The notes beneath the pieces were generated by a model. That model was not told where the DNA came from, did not search any database, and was given only the letters and a program-made list of their open reading frames with translations. This document shows, piece by piece, positions 38,025 to 47,115 of a stretch of 64,000 nucleotides of DNA (position 1 is its first letter; the number at the start of each line of letters is the position of its first letter). Source of the stretch: Alphaproteobacteria bacterium (GTDB lineage Bacteria; Pseudomonadota; Alphaproteobacteria; Micavibrionales; Micavibrionaceae). Made by a program: the position numbers and the translations under genes. The DNA lies in NCBI GenBank assembly GCA_020442385.1, contig JAGRKE010000014.1:186001-250000 (forward strand), read 5' to 3'.

Positions 38025-39464
38025 ATGACGATGAAACCAATACACATCATTGGCGCAGGCCTCGCAGGATCAGAAGCCGCCTGGCAAATAGCGGAGATGG
38101 GCGTTCCTGTCGTCCTGCATGAAATGCGCCCGCAGGTTAAAACCCCCGCACATAACACCGATGGCTGCGCGGAGCTGGTGTGCTCGAACTCTTTCCGATC
38201 AGACGATCACGAACATAATGCCGTCGGCCTCATTCACGAGGAAATGCGGCGCTTAAACTCCCTAATTATGCGCGAGGGCGGCAAGGCTGCCGTGCCCGCG
38301 GGCGGCGCGCTGGCTGTAGACCGCGATATTTTCTCAGGCGGCGTGACCAAGGCGCTGAGCGAACACCCCCTAATCACCATTGAGCGCGGCGAAGTGGATG
38401 GCCTTCCGCCGGAAGATTGGGACAACGTTATCATCGCCACCGGTCCGCTCACCTCTTCCAAACTGGCCGAGGCGATCGCCGATCTTACCGGGGAAGGCGA
38501 ACTGGCCTTCTTCGACGCCATCGCGCCTATTGTTCATACCGAGAGCATCAATATGGACATCGCGTGGTTTCAATCACGCTACGATAAGGAAGGCCCCGCC
38601 GGATCTGGAAAAGATTACATCAACTGCCCGATGACGAAGGAGCAATATGAAACCTTCATCGAAGAACTGACGAACGCCGAATACGGCCTGTTCAAGGAAT
38701 GGGAATTGCCATCAGGCAGCCCGACCCTCGCCGAGCAAGAAGAAGACACCCCGTATTTCGAGGGATGCATGCCGATTGAAATCATGGCAGCGCGCGGAAT
38801 CGAAACACTACGTTTCGGTCCAATGAAGCCTGTCGGCCTTACAAATCCACATAATCCAGATGAAAAACCCTATGCGGTGGTGCAGCTGCGTCAGGATAAT
38901 GCGCTCGGCACGCTCTACAACATGGTCGGCTTTCAAACCAAAATGAAATGGGGTGAACAGACCCGCGTGTTCAAAACCATTCCGGGGCTGGAGGACGCCG
39001 TTTTCGCCCGCCTTGGCGGCCTGCACCGCAACACCTTTATCAATTCCCCGAAATTGCTTGATAGCCAGCTACGCCTAAAGGCTCTGCCGCGCATTCGTTT
39101 CGCCGGGCAAATCACGGGCTGCGAAGGCTATGTCGAAAGCGCCGCTGTCGGCCTGATCGCGGGCCGCATGGCCGCGGCTGAGCGTCTGGGGCGCAGCTTC
39201 GAAACCCCGCCCGTAACCACGGCGCTAGGCTCGCTGCTAAACCACATTACGGGCGGAGCCAACGCCGATACATTCCAGCCCATGAACATTAATTTCGGCC
39301 TCTTCCCGCCCCTCACCAAAGAAGAAGCCACGGTGGAGTACATAAACAAACAGGGCAAGACCAAGCGCGCCAAGCTCAAAGGCCAGGACCGCAAAAAGGC
39401 CTACACCTCCCGCGCGCTGCGCGATCTGGAAGGCTGGCTCGGCGCTCTGAAAAAGGCGGCGTAA
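38025..39464 (+). CDS. trmFO: methylenetetrahydrofolate-tRNA-(uracil-5-)-methyltransferase
   Basis: Folate- and FAD-dependent enzyme that makes m5U54 in tRNA, replacing SAM-dependent TrmA. Seen: FAD motif [13 protein letters not shown] (residues 8-20), then [12 protein letters not shown], typical of the TrmFO family, and [17 protein letters not shown] near the C-terminus. The length of 479 residues is normal. A second ATG two codons downstream could also start translation. A lipase-like gene begins directly after its stop. Confidence 0.95.
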   Translation: MTMKPIHIIGAGLAGSEAAWQIAEMGVPVVLHEMRPQVKTPAHNTDGCAELVCSNSFRSDDHEHNAVGLIHEEMRRLNSLIMREGGKAAVPAGGALAVDRDIFSGGVTKALSEHPLITIERGEVDGLPPEDWDNVIIATGPLTSSKLAEAIADLTGEGELAFFDAIAPIVHTESINMDIAWFQSRYDKEGPAGSGKDYINCPMTKEQYETFIEELTNAEYGLFKEWELPSGSPTLAEQEEDTPYFEGCMPIEIMAARGIETLRFGPMKPVGLTNPHNPDEKPYAVVQLRQDNALGTLYNMVGFQTKMKWGEQTRVFKTIPGLEDAVFARLGGLHRNTFINSPKLLDSQLRLKALPRIRFAGQITGCEGYVESAAVGLIAGRMAAAERLGRSFETPPVTTALGSLLNHITGGANADTFQPMNINFGLFPPLTKEEATVEYINKQGKTKRAKLKGQDRKKAYTSRALRDLEGWLGALKKAA

Positions 39465-40127
39465 ATGGCCAACGACCTCGTCATCCTCCTCCACGGCATC
39501 TTACGCAACAAACTCGACATGCTGCCGCTGTCTAAATTTCTTGAAAAGCACGGCTACGACACGCTGAATATCCTCTACCCTTCGCGCAAGCGCAGCCTCG
39601 AAGACCTCACCGACTATGTGCACGAGAAAATCACCGCCAGCCCGCTCTACAGCCCCGATAAGACGCTGAATTTTGTCACACATTCGATGGGCGGCCTGAT
39701 CGCGCGCTATTATATCGCGACACACAATCCGAAAAATCTCGGCAAGGTGGTGATGCTCTCCCCGCCCAATACGGGCAGCGACTTTGCCGACTACCTCACG
39801 CAGCATAAAATCCTCGCCAAGCCCTACCGCGCCGTTTTTGGCCCGGCGGGCGCGCAGCTTGTCACGCAGTATGATCATATCGACGAGGCCGTCACCTACC
39901 CGCTTGGCATCATTGCCGGGAATAAATCCATCAACCCGCTTGCCCTCATTGCTATGCCCAGCGCCCGCGTCGGCCCGCATGACGGCATTGTGCCTGTTGC
40001 CCGCACGCATATTGACGGCCAAGCGGACCACATCACCCTGCCGGTCAACCACACCTTTATGATGTTCGACAAACGCGTCATGGCACAGGTTTTAGAATTT
40101 TTGGGGAATGGTCGATTCAAAAATTGA
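39465..40127 (+). CDS. alpha/beta hydrolase, lipase/acyltransferase-like
   Basis: A 220-residue single-domain alpha/beta hydrolase. The N-terminal oxyanion strand LVILLHGIL leads in; the nucleophile is the Ser in THSMGGLIARYY (about residue 68-79); the likely Asp lies in VGPHDGIVPV and the His in PVNHTFMM. No signal peptide is present, so it would act in the cytoplasm or on the inner face of the membrane. Its ATG directly abuts the trmFO stop, so the two are coupled. The substrate is unknown; a PGAP1/LipA-type esterase is plausible. Confidence 0.85.
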   Translation: MANDLVILLHGILRNKLDMLPLSKFLEKHGYDTLNILYPSRKRSLEDLTDYVHEKITASPLYSPDKTLNFVTHSMGGLIARYYIATHNPKNLGKVVMLSPPNTGSDFADYLTQHKILAKPYRAVFGPAGAQLVTQYDHIDEAVTYPLGIIAGNKSINPLALIAMPSARVGPHDGIVPVARTHIDGQADHITLPVNHTFMMFDKRVMAQVLEFLGNGRFKN

Positions 40128-40150
40128 CATAAGCGAAAATATCCTATTAG
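40124..40150 (+). promoter_or_regulatory. candidate promoter of the 40160 gene
   Basis: TTGACA (40124-40129) overlaps the stop codon of the lipase gene; the best -10 match is TATTAG (40145-40150), a 15-base spacing. The ATG follows after 9 bases, so the leader would be very short and has no ribosome-binding site. Confidence 0.4.
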
Positions 40151-40159
40151 CTTTTACTC

Positions 40160-40813
40160 ATGCACTATGAAGTAAAACTGGGTAAACAATTCACCAAAGC
40201 TGTCGGTATTGTCGTTGAGTACGAAGACAAAAGCCTGCTTCACCTCAGCACCTATGAAATGTCCCTCGACAGTCTACAGGTCTACAAGCAAATTATGGAG
40301 CAAGCGCCCAATCCACACAAAATCGAATTGGAGTGGGCCCAAAAATGCGGACAACTCGCTGAGCATAAGTCATATGATCAATTTGGCCGCCCTCACGGTC
40401 TGTGGATGCAAGCCAAGGGCGGTATGCTAACCAAACAAACTCAATACAATCACGGCGAACAAAACGGACCATATTACGCCGTTGGCAGAGATAATGACGG
40501 ACACAAAAAACGCTCGGCCGGTAACTTTAAAAACGGCAAAAGGGATGGCGCTTGGACTTTTCTCTTTAGGTGGGGAAAAATATCGGGCTTTTACGCCAAT
40601 GGCTTAAAAGAAGGGATCTGGTCTATTCATACGCGCGACAATACACTCGCAGAGCTCAAAGAATATATCGCGGATGAATTTGCGATGAATTTCAACAGTA
40701 TTGCTGAAATTAAAGACTACAAAAAGCACATATTCAGAATCGGAAATATTGCAAAAAAAGAGGGCATAGACAGAATTCCCCTACCCAAAAACGCGCCGCG
40801 TCCAAATCCTTAA
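40160..40813 (+). CDS. MORN/YwqK-like repeat protein, 217 aa
   Basis: The central part (about residues 75-155) holds repeats of the YxGxxNGxY type: YNHGEQNGPYY, FKNGKRDGAWTF, YANGLKEGIWSI. These are the marks of MORN_2/YwqK-like sheets. Flanking N- and C-terminal domains are not recognised. No signal peptide or membrane segment is seen, unlike the anchored MORN protein at 1856. YwqK is sometimes labelled an antitoxin, but no toxin gene is next to this one. Confidence 0.7.
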   Translation: MHYEVKLGKQFTKAVGIVVEYEDKSLLHLSTYEMSLDSLQVYKQIMEQAPNPHKIELEWAQKCGQLAEHKSYDQFGRPHGLWMQAKGGMLTKQTQYNHGEQNGPYYAVGRDNDGHKKRSAGNFKNGKRDGAWTFLFRWGKISGFYANGLKEGIWSIHTRDNTLAELKEYIADEFAMNFNSIAEIKDYKKHIFRIGNIAKKEGIDRIPLPKNAPRPNP

Positions 40814-41058
40814 ATCAGTCCGTCGAAATTACTGCCGTTGCTTAAGGTCTGGCTTTCATCCTGCTGGAGCTGTTCGCGCAGAAATTGCGCCGTTTCGCTG
40901 GCCGATGACACATCCAGCGCCTCTTGCGAAATCTCAACCTCATCCACCGGCGCGCGGCGGCCTGTATCTTCGGTGCGCTCAGCTGCGCGTCTATCTTGCG
41001 TCTTGTTATTCGACGGCAAGTTTTGAACCGGGCCAATGCCTTTTGTTGAATCAACCAT
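40810..41058 (-). CDS. small flagellar-regulator-like hypothetical protein, 82 aa
   Basis: A short, polar, mostly disordered protein with a central VDEVEISQEALDVS segment followed by a helix. This pattern (VDxVEIS-x-EA) occurs in FlgM-type and small flagellar-associated proteins of alphaproteobacteria, but the match is weak. A flagellin gene lies 2.1 kb away. The start at 41058 is supported by AGGGTGAAAAC before the ATG. It shares TTAA with the end of the convergent MORN-like gene. Confidence 0.55.
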   Translation of the reverse strand: MVDSTKGIGPVQNLPSNNKTQDRRAAERTEDTGRRAPVDEVEISQEALDVSSASETAQFLREQLQQDESQTLSNGSNFDGLI

Positions 41059-41166
41059 GTTTTCACCCTGATAGTGCGGCCAACGCACCAAACGTTAACC
41101 AATTGAACCCAATAGAAAAAACCCACTTTCTATAATACTAGATTTTTCAATTTTAGACAAGAAAAC

Positions 41167-41970
41167 TTAGCTGGTTTTTACCGCCATCAGCACCCGCAAA
41201 GCCTTAAACGCAGGCTGGAGGCGCATCTTCGGATTAAAAACATCATAACCTAACCCCTTGATTTGACGCTTATAAACCATGCTGAGCGCCTGCGCCGCCT
41301 TCAAAAACGGCGTCTCCGCCCTCACGCCCGGCACAATTTTATCGGTCAGCGCTTCTACAACCTTGGGCATCCCCGCCTGCGGCTTCCCGTCATAGAGCTG
41401 GTTGAGATACATCCCGTGCTCATTCATCAAATCTTCCGGCAAAAAACAGCGCCGCTGCTGCGCATGCGTAGGCACAGATCGCAACAAACCGCTGAGCGCA
41501 TAATTCAGCGCAATCGGATGCACGGGCTCGGCGTCCGGCTCACCGCCACAAATGCGCACCGCGAGGCTCATCAGCGGCGTGGTTGTGAAATCGGCATAAT
41601 TCAGCAAGCCCTCCAGCGTGGTGGGCCGCACATCCTCCAAATCAAATTCCCGCGCATAAATCAGCTTATCAAAAGGCTCGCGCGGTAGATCATAGGCCGC
41701 AATCGCCGCGGCCAGCGGCTGCACCACCTCATGCTCTGGTATATCTCCGCTTTCATACACAACCGCAATCGCATCGCGCCACCATTGCAGACGGATCAGG
41801 CCCAGCTGCGTCTCGCTCACCACCTCGCGGGTTTTGGCAATTTCATAGTTAAAGGCAAAAAGCGCCCACAACGCCTCCCGGCACTGCGGCGGCGCAAACA
41901 TTGACAGGAAAAACCGATCCAGATCATGCGCGCGCACCTGCTGCCCGCAATATGAAAGTTTGAAGCTCAT
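41167..41970 (-). CDS. squalene/phytoene synthase family protein, NDUFAF6-like
   Basis: A 267-residue isoprenoid synthase-fold protein. The first aspartate-rich motif of true synthases is not seen; the helix reads FNYEIAKTREVVSE with IRLQWWRDAI after it. This is the pattern of the NDUFAF6 subgroup, which in mitochondria helps complex I assembly. It is near the NDUFAF3-like gene (42789), as in many alphaproteobacteria, with sodB inserted between. The start at 41970 is preferred over a codon 45 bases upstream because of the AGGCGAG sequence. Not likely a carotenoid enzyme. Confidence 0.85.
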   Translation of the reverse strand: MSFKLSYCGQQVRAHDLDRFFLSMFAPPQCREALWALFAFNYEIAKTREVVSETQLGLIRLQWWRDAIAVVYESGDIPEHEVVQPLAAAIAAYDLPREPFDKLIYAREFDLEDVRPTTLEGLLNYADFTTTPLMSLAVRICGGEPDAEPVHPIALNYALSGLLRSVPTHAQQRRCFLPEDLMNEHGMYLNQLYDGKPQAGMPKVVEALTDKIVPGVRAETPFLKAAQALSMVYKRQIKGLGYDVFNPKMRLQPAFKALRVLMAVKTS

Positions 41971-42055
41971 CTCGCCTATAAACCAAATTTCACCCTTGAA
42001 TAAAAGAGCAAACACTTTAGGTTAATGTTCAGAATTTAAAAATGAGGAGATACCG

Positions 42056-42673
42056 ATGACCTTTGAATTGCCTGATCTGCCCTACGCTTATGACGCGCTT
42101 GATCCCTATATGTCCGCCGAGACATTGGAATTTCACCATGACAAGCACCACAACGCGTATGTGACCAAGGGCAATGAAATTCTCGCCGGGCTGGATCATA
42201 TGGGCGACACATTGGAAGAGGTTGTCATCAACGCGCACAAGCAAGGCAATCAGGGCCTATTCAACAACGCCGGACAGCATTGGAACCACAAGCATTTCTG
42301 GAACTGGATGAAACCAAATGGCGGCGGCGCCCTGCCCGGCAATCTGGAAGCCGCGATCAATGACAGCTTCGGCAGCTATGATGATTTCCGCGGAAAATTT
42401 CTTGAGGCCGGCGCAACGCAATTCGGCTCCGGCTGGGCGTGGCTGGTCATGGATGCAAACGGCAAGCTGGAGGTTATGAAGACCGCCAACGCCGATAACC
42501 CGCTGACCAGCGGTAAAACCGCGCTGCTGGGCTGTGATGTGTGGGAGCATTCCTATTATATTGATTACCGCAACGCCCGCCCGAAATATCTGGAGGCGTT
42601 CGTTGATAATCTGGTGAATTGGGAATATGTCGCCGAGCTGTTCGAAAAAGGCCCACTCAAACTCGCGGCTTAA
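42056..42673 (+). CDS. sodB: superoxide dismutase [Fe]
   Basis: Cytoplasmic Fe/Mn-type dismutase of 205 residues. Metal ligands are visible as H27 (HHDKHH), H78 (HWNH), D161 (CDVWEH) and H165. The AGQHWNHKHFWNWM segment resembles the Fe type, but metal choice cannot be settled from sequence by eye. A GAGGAG ribosome-binding site precedes the ATG. It is on the strand opposite its neighbours, within an otherwise conserved cluster. Palindromic copy C starts 10 bases after its stop. Confidence 0.95.
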   Translation: MTFELPDLPYAYDALDPYMSAETLEFHHDKHHNAYVTKGNEILAGLDHMGDTLEEVVINAHKQGNQGLFNNAGQHWNHKHFWNWMKPNGGGALPGNLEAAINDSFGSYDDFRGKFLEAGATQFGSGWAWLVMDANGKLEVMKTANADNPLTSGKTALLGCDVWEHSYYIDYRNARPKYLEAFVDNLVNWEYVAELFEKGPLKLAA

Positions 42674-42682
42674 TTTATATCT

Positions 42683-42801
42683 GTTTCCCGTATAAAGCGG
42701 CGAAAATGAAAATTTTCGAGAACCGACGCGCAGTGTACTTAAATGTACACGAGCATCGGAAGCGCAGAAAAATTTTATTTGCAGACCTTTAAACCGGAAA
42801 C
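42683..42801. repeat. covarying palindromic element, copy C
   Basis: Helices: GTTTCCCG (42683) with CCGGAAAC (42794), 7 of 8 paired; AAATGAAAATTTTC (42704) with GAAAAATTTTATTT (42767); CCGA (42723) with TCGG (42756); GTGTAC (42733) with GTACAC (42745), loop TTAAAT. It fills the space between two convergent stops (sodB and the NDUFAF3-like gene), and the right arm includes codons of the latter. Confidence 0.9.
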
Positions 42802-43169
42802 AACGCCGCTACCACGCGGCGGCCTTCGGCCATCAGAACGTTGTAAGTTCTGCACGCTGCGCCCGTATCCATGATATCAACCGAGAGGCCCTTTTCCGAG
42901 AGGGCCTTTTTGAGTTTCGGATCGAGGAACGTCATCGATGCGCCGCAGCCGAGCAACACCACATCAATCTCTTCCGCGCGCTCAATCATCTGCGCAAAAT
43001 CGTCCTCGGTTAACTCCTTCACGCTCTGCGCCGCCTTGTCCCAGCGCAACGTTTCACCAGGCGTGACAATCACGGCCACCTCATACACCTGCCCGCTGAC
43101 CCGGAAACGGCCACCGGCATAGCTTTGAATGACTTGTTGGTCTTTGCGAATAAGTGGTGTTACATCCAT
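42789..43169 (-). CDS. Mth938/NDUFAF3-family protein, 126 aa
   Basis: DUF498 protein; the mitochondrial relative NDUFAF3 is a complex I assembly factor. The length of 126 residues is typical. Seen: SYAGGRFRVSGQVYEVAVIVTPG, then VVLLGCGASMTFLDPKL, then MDTGAACRTYNVLMAEGRRVVAALFPV, which are the conserved strands of this fold. It follows the flagellin gene on the same strand after 30 bases. In related genomes it follows secF directly. Palindromic copy C covers its last codons. Confidence 0.9.
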   Translation of the reverse strand: MDVTPLIRKDQQVIQSYAGGRFRVSGQVYEVAVIVTPGETLRWDKAAQSVKELTEDDFAQMIERAEEIDVVLLGCGASMTFLDPKLKKALSEKGLSVDIMDTGAACRTYNVLMAEGRRVVAALFPV

Positions 43170-43199
43170 GCTTCATCCATAACAGATAAGCGCGCACGA

Positions 43200-44531
43200 T
43201 TAAAGAAGATCAGCGATAAAGCCTTCAGACTGTGCCCCCAGCGCCAATGTCACGAACTGTACGCTCTGGCGGGTCTGGAGCGCGAGAAACTCCGCGCCCT
43301 TTTCATTCTGGTCGGCCACCACCAGATCATCGCTGCCGCTGAGCAGCGTATTAATCGCCTCACGCACAAAAATATCACGTGTCTGGATGATGTTCAGGTC
43401 CGATGCAATTGTGCTGGTGTAATTGCGCAAATACGTGCGGGCATCGCGCACCTGCTCAATCTTGGCCTGCACGGCCTCCACCGAGTTGAAATCATCACGC
43501 ACCAGCCCAAGCCCGTTTGAGGTGGCATCAATCCCTTCCGTCACCAGCGTGCTCGTTCCCTCTTCATTAAAGACCGTCTCCATATTTTCATTGTTCAGCA
43601 AATTAATACCGCGGTAATTTGCATCAATGACAAAACTATCCATCTGGTCCAAAATCAGCTCATACCCCTCCTGCAACTCCGGCGGAGCGACCAATGAATT
43701 GTCAATCGGCCCTTCACGCAGTGTCACATTGCGGAACAGAGCATTCCCCGTCGGGCCGGAATCATCATCATTGATAAAGGCCAAATGCGTAAATGTGCCT
43801 GTGAAATACGTGCCCACAGCAATCGAATAGCTCTGATACGCGCCGCCGCCACTATATTGATAGGTTGCAACTGGAGCGGCATAAGTGACCCCTGTAAATT
43901 GCGTGCCATTAAGAAAGAAGCGGTTACTATCATTATTAAAAGTACTGTCTGTTTCAAAACCAATGGCTGAAATTTCAGGTATTATCGTGCTGGCATATTC
44001 AAACTCTAGAACAGTGTCAGCCGTGACCGTGTAATTAAAAGCCACGCGTTTCCACAGATTACCCGCAAGCGTAAAATCATCACCGCCATTGGTGACACTC
44101 ACGGGACCGCCGCTATCTTGTGATCCGGCATAATTGATAAAATCACCGGACGCAGGCTCGAACTGCGTCACATTGGTCGGATCACCCAGCGGCACCAGCT
44201 CGATCTCTCCGGCTTGGTATTGTTTCTCTATATCAACTAAATAGGATTCTGCCAGATCAAGAGTCTCCAGCGTCGCATCAATTCCGCTCTGGGTTTCCTG
44301 AATGGCGCGGATGTTCTGGCGAATACCGTCCAGACGACGACTGAGGTCGCTCGCCCGAAATTCAAGCGCGCGCGCAGAGAAGAAATTTTGCGGATCATCA
44401 AGGGCTTTGTTGACTTCAAGACCCGAAGCCAGACGCAACTGCACATCGTCAATCAACCGCGCGGTCGATTGAATGGCTGTCAGCTGGCTCTTCTGAGCCG
44501 CACTAAGAATACTTCCTAATGCCGATACCAT
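43200..44531 (-). CDS. flagellin with inserted lectin-like beta domain, 443 aa
   Basis: N-terminal D0/D1 helices (residues 1-105; LASGLEVNKALDDPQNFFSARAL) and C-terminal D1/D0 helices (285-443; IEQVRDARTYLRNYTSTI, ending ALGAQSEGFIADLL) are flagellin-type. Between them, residues about 120-275 form a Gly/Asn/Asp/Thr-rich beta domain (FNYTVTADTVLEFEYAST, IGFETDSTF, LAFINDDDSGPTGNALF) resembling calcium/carbohydrate-binding modules of exoproteins. The single flagellin-like gene in the window, it sits between secF and the NDUFAF3-like gene. It could be a filament or hook-filament protein with an adhesive face. Confidence 0.82.
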   Translation of the reverse strand: MVSALGSILSAAQKSQLTAIQSTARLIDDVQLRLASGLEVNKALDDPQNFFSARALEFRASDLSRRLDGIRQNIRAIQETQSGIDATLETLDLAESYLVDIEKQYQAGEIELVPLGDPTNVTQFEPASGDFINYAGSQDSGGPVSVTNGGDDFTLAGNLWKRVAFNYTVTADTVLEFEYASTIIPEISAIGFETDSTFNNDSNRFFLNGTQFTGVTYAAPVATYQYSGGGAYQSYSIAVGTYFTGTFTHLAFINDDDSGPTGNALFRNVTLREGPIDNSLVAPPELQEGYELILDQMDSFVIDANYRGINLLNNENMETVFNEEGTSTLVTEGIDATSNGLGLVRDDFNSVEAVQAKIEQVRDARTYLRNYTSTIASDLNIIQTRDIFVREAINTLLSGSDDLVVADQNEKGAEFLALQTRQSVQFVTLALGAQSEGFIADLL

Positions 44532-44562
44532 TGCTCTTACGTTCGTTTAAATAAACTTTTAC

Positions 44563-44596
44563 TTACAATAGTATTGTAACACGACTTTATAGCCAA
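44563..44596 (-). promoter_or_regulatory. flagellin promoter with overlapping operator-like palindrome
   Basis: Minus strand: TTGGCT (44596-44591), 17 bases, TACTAT (44573-44568). TTACAATA (44563-44570) and TATTGTAA (44572-44579) form a perfect 8+8 inverted repeat around a single G, covering the -10 box. This is the geometry of a repressor operator. No sigma-28-type sequence is apparent. Confidence 0.5.
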
Positions 44597-44624
44597 AAGC
44601 TAAATTTTGTGTCGTTTCAATTCT

Positions 44625-45545
44625 TTATTGTGATTTTTCAGAGCGCCGCACGTTGAGATAGAGCAAGATTGGCGAGGCCACAAAGTTCGAGGAATACGTC
44701 CCCACGACAATCCCGAAAATCAACGCATAGACAAAGCCGCGCAGAACCTCACCACCAAAAATATATAACGCAATCAAAGCGATAAGCGTGGTTAGCGAGG
44801 TCATTATTGTTCTGGTCAGCATTTGATTGATCGAGTCATTGAGCAGCTCTGGCAGCGGTTTTTTCTTATATTTACGCAAATTTTCACGCACCCGGTCAAA
44901 TACAACCACCGTATCGTTGATCGAATAGCCGGCAATCGTCAAAATCGCCGCCACAGTCGCCAAATTGAACTCCAGCTGGGTAAAAGCAAATAGGCCAATG
45001 GTCGCAATCGCATCATGAAGCAGCGCAATCACCGCCGCCACGCCGAACTGCCACTCAAAGCGGAACCAGATATAGGCCAACATGCCCAACATCGAAAACA
45101 GCACCGCATACATGCCTTGACGCTTCAGCTCGCTCCCCACTTGCGGACCAACAAATTCGGTGCGACGGTAATCAACCTCACCGCTAATATAAGTATCATC
45201 CAGCGCCGCCTTCACCTTATCGATGGCGGCTTTCTGCACCTCGATCCCGCCCTCTTGTTCGGGCATGCGGATCATCAAATCATCCGGCTCACCAAATTCC
45301 TGAATAGAAATCGAGCCCAAACCCAAATCATTTAAAGAGCGGCGAAGCTGCGCCAAGTCCGGCAATTCCGGCGTCTTGATCTCCAACACCGTTCCGCCGG
45401 TGAAATCCACACCGAAATTCAGACCGTTTACCGCCGTCAGGCCGATGGACGCGATCATCAAAATGCCCGAAGCGATATACGCCACAAAGCGCATGCCGAT
45501 GAAATTAATATTCGTATCGTCTGGAATAAAGCGTATGCCCTTCAT
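44625..45545 (-). CDS. secF: protein translocase subunit SecF
   Basis: Inner-membrane RND-like subunit that, with SecD, uses proton-motive force to finish protein export. The length is 306 residues. Six helices are predicted, with FGVDFTGG (residues 44-51) after the first, a periplasmic P1 domain, and VVFDRVRENLRKY in the second half. The start at 45545 is chosen because GGGAAGATGAG precedes it and it matches relatives. It lies 13 bases after secD. The yajC-secD-secF order is conserved. Confidence 0.96.
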   Translation of the reverse strand: MKGIRFIPDDTNINFIGMRFVAYIASGILMIASIGLTAVNGLNFGVDFTGGTVLEIKTPELPDLAQLRRSLNDLGLGSISIQEFGEPDDLMIRMPEQEGGIEVQKAAIDKVKAALDDTYISGEVDYRRTEFVGPQVGSELKRQGMYAVLFSMLGMLAYIWFRFEWQFGVAAVIALLHDAIATIGLFAFTQLEFNLATVAAILTIAGYSINDTVVVFDRVRENLRKYKKKPLPELLNDSINQMLTRTIMTSLTTLIALIALYIFGGEVLRGFVYALIFGIVVGTYSSNFVASPILLYLNVRRSEKSQ

Positions 45546-45558
45546 CTCATCTTCCCTT

Positions 45559-47109
45559 TTATATCGGCAGTGCGTCTGTGGGTTTTGTTTTACGCAGCCA
45601 GAGCACAACCAGCAAACGCGTCACCATAATCGCTGTAAAGAACGATGTCACAATCCCGATCCCCAGCGTCACCGCAAAACCCTTAATCGGCCCGGTGCCA
45701 AACGAGAACAGAATAATCGCCGCGATTAGCGTGGTCAGGTTCGAATCCACAATCGTGCGCATCGCCTGCGAATACCCGGCATCGATCGAGGCCATGGCGC
45801 TGCGCCCGGCCCGAAGCTCTTCGCGAATGCGGTCAAACACCAGCACGTTCGCATCAACCGCCATCCCGATGGTCAGTACAATACCCGCAATACCGGGCAA
45901 CGTCAGCGTCGCTTGCAAGCCCGATAAAATCGCAAAAATCAGCGCCACATTTACCAGCAGCGCCAGATCGGCAAAAATTCCAAACAGGCTGTAGGCCAAA
46001 AACATAAACACCAGCACAGCAGCTAGACCGATCAAGCTGGCAATCTTACCCGCCGCCACCGAGTCCGCACCGAGTGACGGACCGACCGTGCGCTCCTCCA
46101 GCACATGCATCGGTGCTGGCAACGCACCTGCACGCAACAACAATGCGAGGTTATTTGCCTCTTCCACCGTGAAGCCGCCGGAAATCTGGCCCGCACCGCC
46201 ACAAATCGGCTCACGGATCACAGGCGCGCTCAAAATCTCGTTATCCAGCACAATCGCAAACGGCTTGTTCACATTGTTGCGCGTCACATCACAAAAACGG
46301 CGTCCGCCGCTGTTATTCATCTGGAAGCTAATCACAGGGCGGCCACCCTGATCGAAGGCAGGCTGCGCATTGGTCAGCATATCTCCGGTGATCAAGGCAC
46401 GGCGATCAACCGTCAGCTTCTGGCTGGGGTCTTCTTGGAACGGAAATGTCTTTCCGCCCGCTGCGCCCGCATCCTTAACCATGTGGAAATTCAGTTTCGC
46501 CGTTGTTCCAATCAAACCCTTCAGCTGCTCGGCATCCGCACCCGGCGCTTGGATCAAGATGCGGGAATCACCTTGGCGCGCAATAATCGGCTCGGTTGTT
46601 CCCACCTCATCAATACGACGGCGAACAATCTCAATCGACTGCGAGAGCGTCTGATCGAAGATTTGCTTTTGCCCCTCCTCGTTCAAGGTCGCCTCAATCA
46701 GCGTGTCATTCTGGCTGCTAAGAATTTCAAGATGCGGATTGGCCTTGCGCAAAATCTTGCGCACATCGGCGGCTTGTAAGCCGTCACGCAGCGTAACCCT
46801 TACCCCTTGGGGAATGGTTCCGATGCGCGTATAGCCAATTTTTTCTTTGCGCAACTCGCCGCGCAAATCATTCAACAGGCTGTCCGCGCGCTCTTTGAAC
46901 ACCACATCAACATCCACCGCATAGAGCAAGTGCGCACCGCCGCGCAAATCCAGCCCCAAATTCACCGTCTTGGTCGGCGCCCAGCCCGGCAGATGATCAT
47001 TCATCCAGCCATAGGCCACAGGTCCGACAACATTCGGCAGACTATACAAAAAGCCCAGAGCCGAAACGGCAATAATCAGGAAAAATTTCCACGGTGCGAT
47101 ATTCAGCAT
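45559..47109 (-). CDS. secD: protein translocase subunit SecD
   Basis: Partner of SecF. The length of 516 residues is normal. Seen: first helix at residues 8-25, the signature GLDLRGGAH (52-60), a long periplasmic region with the P1 domain, then five clustered helices with ANVLVFDRIREELRAGRS in the translocon domain. It starts 6 bases after yajC. SecDF is expected to help export the signal-peptide proteins of this region. Confidence 0.96.
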   Translation of the reverse strand: MLNIAPWKFFLIIAVSALGFLYSLPNVVGPVAYGWMNDHLPGWAPTKTVNLGLDLRGGAHLLYAVDVDVVFKERADSLLNDLRGELRKEKIGYTRIGTIPQGVRVTLRDGLQAADVRKILRKANPHLEILSSQNDTLIEATLNEEGQKQIFDQTLSQSIEIVRRRIDEVGTTEPIIARQGDSRILIQAPGADAEQLKGLIGTTAKLNFHMVKDAGAAGGKTFPFQEDPSQKLTVDRRALITGDMLTNAQPAFDQGGRPVISFQMNNSGGRRFCDVTRNNVNKPFAIVLDNEILSAPVIREPICGGAGQISGGFTVEEANNLALLLRAGALPAPMHVLEERTVGPSLGADSVAAGKIASLIGLAAVLVFMFLAYSLFGIFADLALLVNVALIFAILSGLQATLTLPGIAGIVLTIGMAVDANVLVFDRIREELRAGRSAMASIDAGYSQAMRTIVDSNLTTLIAAIILFSFGTGPIKGFAVTLGIGIVTSFFTAIMVTRLLVVLWLRKTKPTDALPI

Positions 47110-47115
47110 AGATGA

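Noticed and set aside
40160..40813. Toxin-antitoxin pair involving the YwqK-like protein
   Set aside because: No toxin gene is adjacent; the MORN-like repeats alone do not support the label.
41167..41970. Carotenoid or squalene synthase
   Set aside because: The first aspartate-rich motif is not seen and the context fits the NDUFAF6-like subgroup.
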